The notes: generated by a model from the letters alone, not told the origin. A stretch of DNA of 5,901 nt from Phytoactinopolyspora endophytica (GCF_004138495.1 NZ_ML142850.1:272685-278585); one strand, 5' to 3'; numbered from the stretch's first letter, positions 1-5,662 are shown. Program-made: numbers and translations.

Positions 1-1
1 G

Positions 2-1303
2 ACGGCCAGGGAGGCGTTCGACGACGGGCGTTGGTCGGGCCTGGGCGGGCGTGAGCGCTCCCGCATTCTGCTGCGTGTCGCCGCCCTGATACGGGAGCGC
101 AACGAAGAGTTCGCACGCCGGGAGAGCCTCGACGTCGGCAAGCCGATCGGCTTCGCGCGCACGATCGACGTGCCCGGCGCGGCGGAGCAGTTCGAGTACT
201 TCGCCACGCTCGCGCAGCATATGGACGGTGCGGTGCGTGAGACCCCGCTGCCCGCATTCGCCTACACCCGGCGCGAGCCGCACGGGGTGGTGGCGGCGAT
301 CAGCCCGTTCAACTTCCCGATGATCCTGACCAGCTCCAAGCTCGCACCGGCACTGGCCGCCGGTAACACCGTGGTGCACAAGCCCGCTCCGCAGACGCCG
401 CTCAGCGCGCAGCTGCTCGCCGAGGTCCTGGCCGATGCGGGAGTGCCTGACGGCGTGTACAACCTTCTCACCGGCCCCGGTGCCGAACTCGGCGACGCGC
501 TGGTACGTCATCCGGACGTCGATGCAATCGCATTCACCGGTTCGACCGCCGTAGGGCGCGTCGTCGCACGCACCGCCGGTGAGCTGCTCAAACCGATCGC
601 AGCGGAGCTGGGCGGCAACGCCGCCGACCTCCTCTTCGCCGACGCCGACCTCGATCAGGCGATCCACGCCGTGATCAATTCCTTCGTCTTCAACACCGGG
701 CAGTTCTGCATGGCGGGCCCGCGCCTGCTCGTCGAGCGCCCCGTGTACGACACGGTCATCGGCATTCTCGCCGACGCCGTCGGACAGGTTCCGCTCGGCC
801 GGCCGAGCGACGAGAGCACGGTGATCGGGCCGCTCGTCAGCGCCGACCAGCTGGAGCGGGTCGACGGCTTCGTGCGTGACGCCGCCTCACGCGGTGGACG
901 GATCGCAGCGGGCGGGCGGCGCATCGACCTCGACGGTGGCTACTACTACGCACCGACCGTGATCGCCGACCTGCCCAACGACGCTATCGCCGTGCAAGAA
1001 GAGGTCTTCGGCCCCGTCCTGACCGTCCAGCCCTTCGACACCGAAGAAGAGGCCATCTCCCTGGCCAACAGCACGGCGTACGGGCTGGCAGCCGGGGTCC
1101 AGACCGGCGATATCAGCCGGGCGCACCGGGTGGCCGCGCGGATCCAGGCGGGCATCGTGTGGGTCAACACGTGGGGGCTGCTGGACCCGGCCGTTCCCTT
1201 CGGTGGCGTCAAAGCGAGCGGTTGGGGCCGCGAGAGCGGGCCTGAAGCGTTCGCCTCGTTCACCCGCACGAAGTCGGTGGTCATCGCGGTCGACGGCGAC
1301 TGA
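2..1303 (+). CDS. Aldehyde dehydrogenase, 5' end outside window
   Basis: Catalyses NAD(P)+-dependent oxidation of an aldehyde to the acid; cytosolic. The reading frame is open from base 2, so the gene enters from the left. 433 residues are visible against about 480-500 for the family, so roughly 50 N-terminal residues are missing. The GTG at 170 is internal. Family motifs appear in order: SPFNFPM (nucleotide-binding side); the cofactor lysine in VHKPAP (codon 380-382); the FTGSTAVGR turn; the general-base glutamate in AELGGN (codon 605-607); the nucleophilic cysteine in GQFCMAG (codon 707-709); EEVFGPVL; and the C-terminal FGGVKASGWGRE. All catalytic residues are present, so the enzyme should be active. 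ELGGN replaces the commoner ELGGK. The substrate cannot be read from sequence; the general type is that of betaine, phenylacetaldehyde or vanillin dehydrogenases. A DeoR-type regulator fragment lies 45 bases downstream and may once have controlled it. Confidence 0.95.
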   Translation, partial: TAREAFDDGRWSGLGGRERSRILLRVAALIRERNEEFARRESLDVGKPIGFARTIDVPGAAEQFEYFATLAQHMDGAVRETPLPAFAYTRREPHGVVAAISPFNFPMILTSSKLAPALAAGNTVVHKPAPQTPLSAQLLAEVLADAGVPDGVYNLLTGPGAELGDALVRHPDVDAIAFTGSTAVGRVVARTAGELLKPIAAELGGNAADLLFADADLDQAIHAVINSFVFNTGQFCMAGPRLLVERPVYDTVIGILADAVGQVPLGRPSDESTVIGPLVSADQLERVDGFVRDAASRGGRIAAGGRRIDLDGGYYYAPTVIADLPNDAIAVQEEVFGPVLTVQPFDTEEEAISLANSTAYGLAAGVQTGDISRAHRVAARIQAGIVWVNTWGLLDPAVPFGGVKASGWGRESGPEAFASFTRTKSVVIAVDGD

Positions 1304-1348
1304 TGACAGTAAAGGCGCAGTGGTCGTCTTCAAGGCCGCTCCCCGGCT

Positions 1349-1582
1349 GTGAGGTACAGCTTCAGGTACGGTGACCCTCAGATCCGACCGGGAGAATCGG
1401 CCATCGTGTCAGAGCTGGCGCAGCTGTGCCAGGTCAGCGAGATCGCGATCCACCGCGACCTGGAGGAGCTGGAACGCCAGGGTGCCGTGCGGAAGTTCCG
1501 CGGCGGATCACCAAGGACTGACGGTAAGCCGCGATCACTCGTCCCGGTCCAACCCACTAGGGCACGTCTCCTAAATGCGTGA
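1349..1582 (+). pseudogene. DeoR-family regulator, truncated helix-turn-helix remnant
   Basis: DeoR-family proteins are repressors with an N-terminal winged helix and a C-terminal sugar-phosphate-type sensor, about 250 residues in all. Only the DNA-binding part is here. SELAQLCQVSEIAIHRDLEE followed by LERQGAVRKFRGGS matches the family pattern of VAELA, VSE.TIRRDL, LE..G and HGGA. The sensor domain is absent: from 1557 the frame runs into an insertion-sequence relic, which supplies the last residues and the TGA at 1580-1582. The start is uncertain. GTG 1349 has no Shine-Dalgarno. GTG 1406 has GGAG 11 bases upstream but would lose helix 1. Residues before the helix-turn-helix do not match the usual first helix, so the 5' end may be damaged as well. 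Without the sensor it is unlikely to respond to an effector. It sits directly behind the aldehyde dehydrogenase on the same strand. Confidence 0.7.
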
Positions 1583-1590
1583 CGCCCTAG
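1557..1590 (+). mobile_element. 34-bp mini-IS relic (both IS ends, interior deleted)
   Basis: The first 25 bases match the left end of the IS at 2779 with one mismatch (C at 1577 where the IS has T at 2799). The last nine, ACGCCCTAG, match the right end of the same IS at 3763-3771. CTAG stands at both borders (1557-1560 and 1587-1590), just as it flanks the full copy. The simplest reading is an earlier insertion of the same or a sister IS whose interior was lost, leaving 26 bases between two CTAGs. It truncates the DeoR-type gene and provides its stop codon. The short right-hand match could in principle be chance; the left match is not. Confidence 0.75.
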
Positions 1591-1837
1591 CCGAGACCAC
1601 GCCGACCGCGAGGACACCGGCGCTGAGGACGAACCGCACCTGACAATCATGGTGGGTCAAGTCGAAACGCGCCGAGGCGGGCCGGTCGACGGTGCGGGCG
1701 TGAGTGTGTTCGCGAGCGCGCGTTCGGGGCCGCCTCGCGACGATCCGTCCTACGGTCCCCGGCGATGGATGGACCGGCCAGTTCGGCCGTAAGGTGCTGT
1801 GCATGTGCTGCGCTCCCGCCGTTGCGGCCACGAGCCG
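1591..1837. other. Non-coding or degraded gap between IS relic and phosphotransferase
   Basis: No convincing gene. I see no continuation of the DeoR sensor domain on the plus strand, so sequence was lost or replaced at the relic. On the minus strand a frame entering the relic reads VRFVLSAGVLAVGVVSA just before the CTAG, which resembles a signal peptide or membrane segment. It could be the 5' remnant of a disrupted gene starting at a GTG near 1640, but it is too short to name. AAGG at 1791-1794 lies four bases before a GTG at 1799, an alternative start for the phosphotransferase. No good promoter or terminator was recognised. Confidence 0.4.
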
Positions 1838-2782
1838 ATGAACCAGGGCACCCATCCCGAAGAGCTGCCGGCCGAGGTCCTGGACGACGTGGCCAGCGTG
1901 GTCGGGGCAGAGGTCACTCTTCTCAGTCGCCTACCCGGAGGCGTCAATGGGGGTGCAATGCGCATCCAGTTGACCGGAAGAGCAAATGCAGTTCTCAAAG
2001 CAGCGCCCCGGGCACACCCCAACCACCTGGACGAGACGTTGCGAGCCCAGAGAGTGGTCGAGCACATGCGTAGGCGCGGCTATCCCACCCCGGCCTGGCT
2101 CGGAGTGGGGGCCACAGCCACTCATGTATGGCATCTGATGGACTTCGTTGACGCGGCTCCCGCGCCAGAGCTGACCCCGTCCCTCGTTGAGCAGCTGATG
2201 GAGATCATCGAACTCCAGGCTGGCCAAGCCTCCGAGCCCTACGACCACTGGTCGTACGCCTGGCGGGTCGCCACCGGTCAGGAATCGGCTGTCGCCGGGC
2301 TGGATTTCAACGAGACGCCGGAGCAGTCGCTTCTCCGCCAGTCCGTGGCCAGGCTCTCGGGGCATTCCTCCGTGGTGTCGGCCCTGGTCGAGCGCCTGCG
2401 GCTCGTGTGTGCCGACGTCCCACCACCACGAGAGGCACCTGACATGGTCCATGCCGATCTCTCAACCCCCAGCAATGTCCTGGTCCGTGACGGAGCGGTG
2501 GTGGCGGTCGTGGATATCGGGAACGCAGGTAGCGGCACGCGGGCGACCGATCTCACCACCCTCGTGTTGTACACCTTCCAGGATCCGCTGCTGGACGATG
2601 TCCGAAGGCGGCTGTGGACGAGAATCCTCGACCTGGTCGGCTGGGAGGGGGCGGCGGTGCTCGCAGCGACACAGATCCTCCACATGCTCGAGATCCCCAT
2701 CCGTCACGGGCGCCACGATGTCGTTCCAGGGGTGGTCAAGCGCGGCCATCGCGCCCTCGACGAACTGAACGCGCTTCGCTAG
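1838..2782 (+). CDS. APH-like phosphotransferase, kinase-fold
   Basis: Member of the aminoglycoside phosphotransferase / choline kinase-like superfamily, which transfers the ATP gamma-phosphate to a hydroxyl of a small molecule; cytosolic. The protein is 314 residues from ATG 1838, close to the family's usual length. An alternative GTG at 1799 would add 13 residues and has AAGG four bases upstream. Seen: a glycine-containing loop LPGGVNGG (residues 32-39), the nucleotide lysine in AVLK (K54), a glutamate-bearing helix (about 66-78), the catalytic loop HADLSTPSN (H205, D207, N213) and the metal-binding Asp in VVDIGN (D226). The catalytic loop has five residues between Asp and Asn, where the canonical motif has four. 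The substrate is unknown: an antibiotic, a sugar or an amino alcohol are all possible, and resistance should not be assumed. The stop TAG (2780-2782) lies inside the CTAG where the IS inserted, so the C-terminus appears original and complete. The gene is bracketed by the IS relic and the full IS. Confidence 0.85.
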   Translation: MNQGTHPEELPAEVLDDVASVVGAEVTLLSRLPGGVNGGAMRIQLTGRANAVLKAAPRAHPNHLDETLRAQRVVEHMRRRGYPTPAWLGVGATATHVWHLMDFVDAAPAPELTPSLVEQLMEIIELQAGQASEPYDHWSYAWRVATGQESAVAGLDFNETPEQSLLRQSVARLSGHSSVVSALVERLRLVCADVPPPREAPDMVHADLSTPSNVLVRDGAVVAVVDIGNAGSGTRATDLTTLVLYTFQDPLLDDVRRRLWTRILDLVGWEGAAVLAATQILHMLEIPIRHGRHDVVPGVVKRGHRALDELNALR

Positions 2783-2798
2783 GGCACGTCTCCTAAAT
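2783..2798 (+). repeat. Left terminal inverted repeat of the IS
   Basis: GGCACGTCTCCTAAAT pairs with the reverse complement of 3753-3767 (GGCGTGTCTCTAAAT), with two mismatches and one gap. The transposase stop codon (TAG on the minus strand, 2793-2795) lies within it. The same 16 bases recur exactly at 1561-1576. Confidence 0.85.
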
Positions 2799-3722
2799 GT
2801 GTGTCCAGGTGATGCACGCTGAGAGCAGGACGGCGGCTCGATAAGTGATGGCGAGCTTGTCGTAGCGGGTGGCCAAGGCACGCCACTGTTTGGCCAGGGC
2901 GAAGCAGCGTTCGACGACGTTGCGCCCCTTGTAGGTCACGGCGTCCAGCGTCGGTGGGCGCCCGCCGGCGGAACCCTTGCGCTGGCGGGCGGCGGTCTCG
3001 TCCTTCTTCTGCGGGATCACCGCCTTGATGCCCCGGCCGGCAAGCATCCGGCGCGCCTTGCCGCTGGTGTACGCGCGGTCGGCGATCACGGTGTCGGGAC
3101 GAGTACGTGGCCGTCCTGGTCCCAAGCGTGGGACGCGGATATCTGCCAGCACGTCGACGAGCACCGCGCCGTCGTTGCGCTGCCCACCGGTGACCACGAT
3201 CGCGAGCGGGCGACCGCGTCGACCGCCGCGTGGATCTTCGTGGTCAGCCCGCCGCGCGAGCGACCGATGCCGTGACCAGCAGGCTCACGCTCACCCCCGA
3301 GCGGGCTGTGGACGAACCCGGCCGGTGTCGGCGTGTAGTTCGACGTCGCCCCCTGTGTCCTGCTCCGGTCGCGAGGTGTTGGTGCCGTGCTGGTGGGCAC
3401 GGCTGATCGTCGCGTCCACCGACACGTTCCAATCGATCTGTCCGATGGCGTCGGCATGCGACAGCAGGCGTGCAAGCACGCGGTCCCAGGTCCCGTCACC
3501 GGCATACCGGCGGTGCCGCTTCCACACCGTTTTCCATGGCCCGAACTCCTCGCGCGGCAGGTCACGCCACGGGATCCCGGTCCGGTAGCGGTAGACGATC
3601 CCATCGACCACCCGCCGGTTGTCACCGAACGGGCGCCCCCGCCGACCGACGTTCGAGGGCAGCATCGGCTCGATCCGCTCCCACTGCTCATCAGTCAAGG
3701 CCCGGTACCGCGAAGACGTCAC
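2793..3722 (-). pseudogene. IS5-family DDE transposase split by two compensating frameshifts
   Basis: The transposase that cuts and joins the element's ends. The path starts at GTG 3720-3722 and ends at 2793; repaired it would be about 309 residues. The first segment (3722 to about 3299) carries the helical N-terminal domain (LTDEQWERIEPMLP, GIPWRDLP, GTWDRVL) and the first catalytic Asp in NVSVDATI (residue 103). It then needs a +1 shift at a five-base G run (plus strand C3294-3298); with four Gs it would read straight into GEREPAGHGIGRSRGGLTTK. That middle frame holds until about 3218. There one base is missing between AAVDA and RPLAIVVTGGQRND, which returns reading to the original frame. 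The last segment (to 2793) has the second Asp in VIADRAY and the Glu in NVVERCFALAKQWR. All three DDE residues survive. Some IS427-type elements use one programmed shift, but two opposite shifts suggest decay or sequencing errors. Without both shifts the product stops at 3291-3293. Confidence 0.85.
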
Positions 3723-3752
3723 CCGGCCAGTCTGCCGCGCGCCTCAGCACCT

Positions 3753-3767
3753 ATTTAGAGACACGCC
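3753..3767 (-). repeat. Right terminal inverted repeat of the IS
   Basis: Read on the minus strand this is GGCGTGTCTCTAAAT, the partner of 2783-2798, directly inside the right-hand CTAG. It lies upstream of the transposase start, so any transposase promoter must lie in or near it. Confidence 0.85.
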
Positions 3768-3896
3768 CTAGCTGTTGCGGGTCAGGACGTTCATGACGTT
3801 CGAGAATGTGATCGGTGCGAATGTGGGCTGCGGTGTCACACGGCGAATCTCGACTTTCTGCCGGGGAACCGATTCCTTTTTGATCCAGTGCCGGGT
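3768..3896 (-). pseudogene. Possible 3' remnant of an unrecognised minus-strand gene
   Basis: On the minus strand a frame is open for about 42 codons from an in-frame stop (3897-3899) to a TAG at 3768-3770. It has balanced, protein-like composition (HWIKKESVPRQKVEIRR, then APITFSNVMNVLTRNS). It has no plausible start and I do not recognise the family. Its stop lies in the same CTAG as the IS target, so before the IS arrived it would have been convergent with the phosphotransferase gene with overlapping stops. It may be the tail of a gene whose 5' part was replaced by the hydrolase operon, or it may be chance. Confidence 0.25.
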
Positions 3897-3905
3897 CTAT
3901 CCCGT
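3772..3905 (+). promoter_or_regulatory. Upstream region of the hydrolase-sigma pair, with candidate ECF promoter elements
   Basis: This is the only space between the IS and the hydrolase start, so the operon promoter is probably here. Two sequences resemble -35 elements of extracytoplasmic-function sigma factors: TGTCACA at 3834-3840 (as reported for ECF41/SigJ-type promoters) and GGAACC at 3865-3870 (general GGAAC type). I see no convincing partner -10 (CGTC-like) at 16-17 bases from either. A direct repeat GACGTTC-AT-GACGTTC (3786-3801) could be a regulator site. These are candidates only. Confidence 0.25.
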
Positions 3906-4742
3906 ATGACTCACAACGAAGCGGATATCAACCGTCTTCATTGGCAGCGGTGCGCTGCCAATGACTACTCGGTCCCGTGGGAGGCGTTGACCACCCAACC
4001 CGAGGCGATCAAACAGGAGTGGGTGGGAGACGATCTCTGGCTGTGGCCGGAGGCGACCGCCAACGATGCAGTGTTGCTCTCGATCCACGGCGGCGGCTTT
4101 GTCGGCGCATCGGTGTCCACTCACGGAAAGTTGTTCGGGCACATCGCGGTCGCAGCGGCGACTTCGGCGTACGCCGTTGAATACGGATTGGTCCCAGACC
4201 ACGTCTACCCGAGCCAGATTGACGCAGTAACCGCCGTGTACCGTCGCATCGCGGCGGACCGTCCGGTTGCACTGCTGGGCGACTCCGCTGGCGGCACACT
4301 GGCGCTCGGCATCGCGCTACGCGCGCGGGACGAAGGACTCCCGCGACCTCGTGGGCTATATCTCATATCACCGTGGACCGACATGGAAGTAGCTGGCAAC
4401 TCCTTTGACACGAGCAGCGACCCGTTCTTCGGCCGGGAGATCGTGCGAGGCCTCGCCGCCGGCTATCTGGACGGCACGGACCCGCGTACGCCGGTAGCGT
4501 CCCCGCTGTACGCCAATCACCGGGACCTCCCGCCGACCTACATTCAGGCAGGCGAGGAGGAGGGCCTACTCGATGACAGTCTGAGGTTGGCCGAACGAAT
4601 GCGCACGGCCGGCGTCAACGTCGAGCTCGACGTTGTTCCTGGTGAACTGCACACGTTCCAGATGACCGCCGGCAATACCGCGGCGGCCGACGACGCGATC
4701 AGGAGGGCGGGCACATGGCTGCGGCATACGCTGGGAGCATGA
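3906..4742 (+). CDS. Alpha/beta hydrolase, hormone-sensitive-lipase-type carboxylesterase
   Basis: Hydrolyses ester bonds of short- to medium-chain carboxylic esters or related substrates. It is cytosolic, as no signal peptide is visible. From ATG 3906 it has 278 residues, usual for the family; GTG 3888 would add six, and neither start has a clear Shine-Dalgarno. Seen in order: the oxyanion-hole motif HGGGF (61-65), the nucleophile elbow GDSAGG with S127, and GELHTF with the catalytic H249. The acid site reads EEEGLLDDS; by alignment with the DPLLDDS pattern of related esterases the acid would be E219 rather than Asp. SPWTDM (155-160) and the DPFF segment are typical of the subfamily. The last 28 bases overlap the sigma-factor gene, so the two are almost certainly co-transcribed and translationally coupled. 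The substrate is unknown. It may be the sigma factor's target enzyme, or it may make or remove a ligand for the sigma factor's C-terminal domain. Confidence 0.92.
   Translation: MTHNEADINRLHWQRCAANDYSVPWEALTTQPEAIKQEWVGDDLWLWPEATANDAVLLSIHGGGFVGASVSTHGKLFGHIAVAAATSAYAVEYGLVPDHVYPSQIDAVTAVYRRIAADRPVALLGDSAGGTLALGIALRARDEGLPRPRGLYLISPWTDMEVAGNSFDTSSDPFFGREIVRGLAAGYLDGTDPRTPVASPLYANHRDLPPTYIQAGEEEGLLDDSLRLAERMRTAGVNVELDVVPGELHTFQMTAGNTAAADDAIRRAGTWLRHTLGA
4701..4706 (+). promoter_or_regulatory. Strong Shine-Dalgarno deciding the sigma-factor start
   Basis: AGGAGG lies eight bases before ATG 4715, inside the hydrolase coding sequence. It favours 4715 over the ATG at 4739, which overlaps the hydrolase stop as ATGA and matches where homologues usually begin (MTGFEAATEPLR). 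Both starts are in frame and may be used. Confidence 0.6.
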
Positions 4743-5635
4743 CCGGCTTCGAGGCGGCGACGGAGCCGCTGCGGGGAGAACTCGTTGCGCATTCCTATCG
4801 GATGCTCGGGTCGTGGGCTGATGCGGAAGACGTCGTACAGGACGCGTTGCTGCGTGCCTGGCGGGCTTGGGAGAAGTTCGAGCATCGCTCGTCGGTCCGG
4901 ACGTGGCTCTACCAGATCGCGACCAACGTGTCCCTTACAGCGCTGGAGGGCCGGAGTCGGCGGGCGTTGCCGTCAGCGCTGGGCCGACCGGAGCCGGACG
5001 AACCGGAGACACTGCCGCCGGATGCGTGGGTGCAGCCTTATGCGGCCAGTCGGGATGACGTGCGGTTAGCTCTGGTCGCAAGCCTGCAGACCCTGCCGCC
5101 GACTCAGCGAGCGGTGTGGCTGCTACGCGAGGTGCTTGCCTTCCCAGCAGCCGAGGTGGGCACGATCCTGAACATGTCGGTCGCCGCGGTGAAGAGCAGC
5201 CTTCAGCGTGCCCGCGCGCAGCTGGAAGGCTGCGACCTGCGACCTGACGACATTGTGGAGCCGGACTCTCCCGAGGCGCGGAGATACCTGGACGCCTACG
5301 TCACGGCGTTCCAGAACGCCGAGGTCAACGTACTGATCGAAGTCCTACGTGCCGACGTCAAGTTGGAGATCCTGCCGGGTCGACAGTGGTTCGGCGGTAG
5401 GGAATGTAGGCACGTGCTCCAGGCGGCCGTGGGCAAGCCGGGCGACTGGCGGATGGAACCGACGATCGCCAACGGCCAGTCCGCCGCGGTGGCATACCAG
5501 AACGGCGAGCCGTACGGGATGGCTGTGTTGGACATCCGACGGGACGGGCTTGCCGCGGTGACGGTGTTCAACGACCCAGAACTAGTGGCGCGGTTCAGCC
5601 GAGCGGCATCGGAAGGTTTCCAGGGTCCGACTTAG
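4715..5635 (+). CDS. ECF sigma factor with C-terminal SnoaL-like domain (TIGR02960 / SigG-like)
   Basis: An alternative sigma factor that directs RNA polymerase to its own promoter set. It has 306 residues from ATG 4715, or 298 from ATG 4739. Region sigma-2 (about 20-82) shows HSYRMLGSWADAEDVVQDAL and RTWLYQIATNVSLTAL. A linker carries DAWVQPYA (103-110). Region sigma-4 (about 115-170) shows LQTLPPTQRAVWLLREVL and the helix-turn-helix AAEVGTILNMSVAAVKSSLQ. Residues 188-297 form a SnoaL/NTF2-like extension (YLDAYVTAFQNAEV to FNDPELVARF). In related fused ECF factors this domain modulates activity in place of an anti-sigma protein, and no anti-sigma gene is seen here. The DGGGK motif of ECF41 is not visible and the linker fits the SigG/TIGR02960 type better. 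Codon 118 is TTA (5066-5068), rare in high-GC actinomycetes. The gene overlaps the hydrolase by 28 bases. Confidence 0.92.
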   Translation: MAAAYAGSMTGFEAATEPLRGELVAHSYRMLGSWADAEDVVQDALLRAWRAWEKFEHRSSVRTWLYQIATNVSLTALEGRSRRALPSALGRPEPDEPETLPPDAWVQPYAASRDDVRLALVASLQTLPPTQRAVWLLREVLAFPAAEVGTILNMSVAAVKSSLQRARAQLEGCDLRPDDIVEPDSPEARRYLDAYVTAFQNAEVNVLIEVLRADVKLEILPGRQWFGGRECRHVLQAAVGKPGDWRMEPTIANGQSAAVAYQNGEPYGMAVLDIRRDGLAAVTVFNDPELVARFSRAASEGFQGPT

Positions 5636-5650
5636 GCACACGGAACCGGC

Positions 5651-5656
5651 TATCGT
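5651..5656 (+). promoter_or_regulatory. Candidate -10 of a leaderless promoter for the LAL regulator
   Basis: TATCGT fits the actinobacterial TANNNT -10 pattern. Its last base is seven positions before ATG 5663, the spacing expected if transcription starts at the A of the start codon. CCGACT at 5627-5632, 18 bases upstream, is a weak -35. There is no Shine-Dalgarno before 5663, which agrees with a leaderless message. Confidence 0.4.
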
Positions 5657-5662
5657 GACCGC

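Larger units (their letters stand above)
2779..3771 (-). mobile_element. IS5-family (IS427-like) insertion sequence, complete ends
   Basis: The element has about 985 bases (2783-3767) between two CTAG tetranucleotides (2779-2782 and 3768-3771). These fit the CTAG or TA target duplications of IS5-family elements; which of the two cannot be told, because TA lies inside CTAG. Imperfect terminal inverted repeats of 15-16 bases are visible. Inside is one minus-strand transposase reading path that fills nearly the whole element, and its stop lies within the left terminal repeat. Joining base 2778 to 3768 reconstructs an uninterrupted pre-insertion site. No accessory gene is present. The long plus-strand frames in this region are antisense shadows. 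A mini relic of the same end sequence lies at 1557. Confidence 0.88.

Noticed and set aside
887..1333. Minus-strand open frame of 148 codons
   Set aside because: It is antisense to the well-supported aldehyde dehydrogenase; no domain visible.
1303..1374. 23-codon frame beginning with an ATG that overlaps the dehydrogenase stop as TGATG
   Set aside because: Too short, with no recognisable motif and no Shine-Dalgarno; it conflicts with the DeoR-type frame. Chance is the simpler reading.
1714..1740. CGCGAG...CTCGCG stem as a terminator
   Set aside because: Only six base pairs around a long loop, with no T-tract; such stems are common by chance at this G+C content.
1571..1855. Minus-strand 94-codon frame ending in the relic, with a hydrophobic stretch near its end
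   Set aside because: Most of it is unlike a protein, and part overlaps the phosphotransferase start. Only the last 20 or so residues look membrane-like, so it is noted in the gap entry and not called a gene.
1931..2452. Minus-strand open frame of 173 codons
   Set aside because: It is a shadow of the phosphotransferase, whose catalytic motifs lie on the plus strand.
1838..2782. Calling the phosphotransferase a specific antibiotic-resistance gene
   Set aside because: The superfamily includes many non-resistance kinases, and no substrate-specific motif is visible.
3197..3197. GTG at 3197 as the start of a separate minus-strand orfB
   Set aside because: It falls inside a conserved strand of the transposase (IVVTGGQRND); the segment is a continuation of the same protein after a lost base.
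2977..3588. Long plus-strand open frame of 203 codons across the IS
   Set aside because: It is antisense to the transposase, is Arg/Ser/Pro-rich, has no family motif, and is explained by G/C-biased codons on the other strand.
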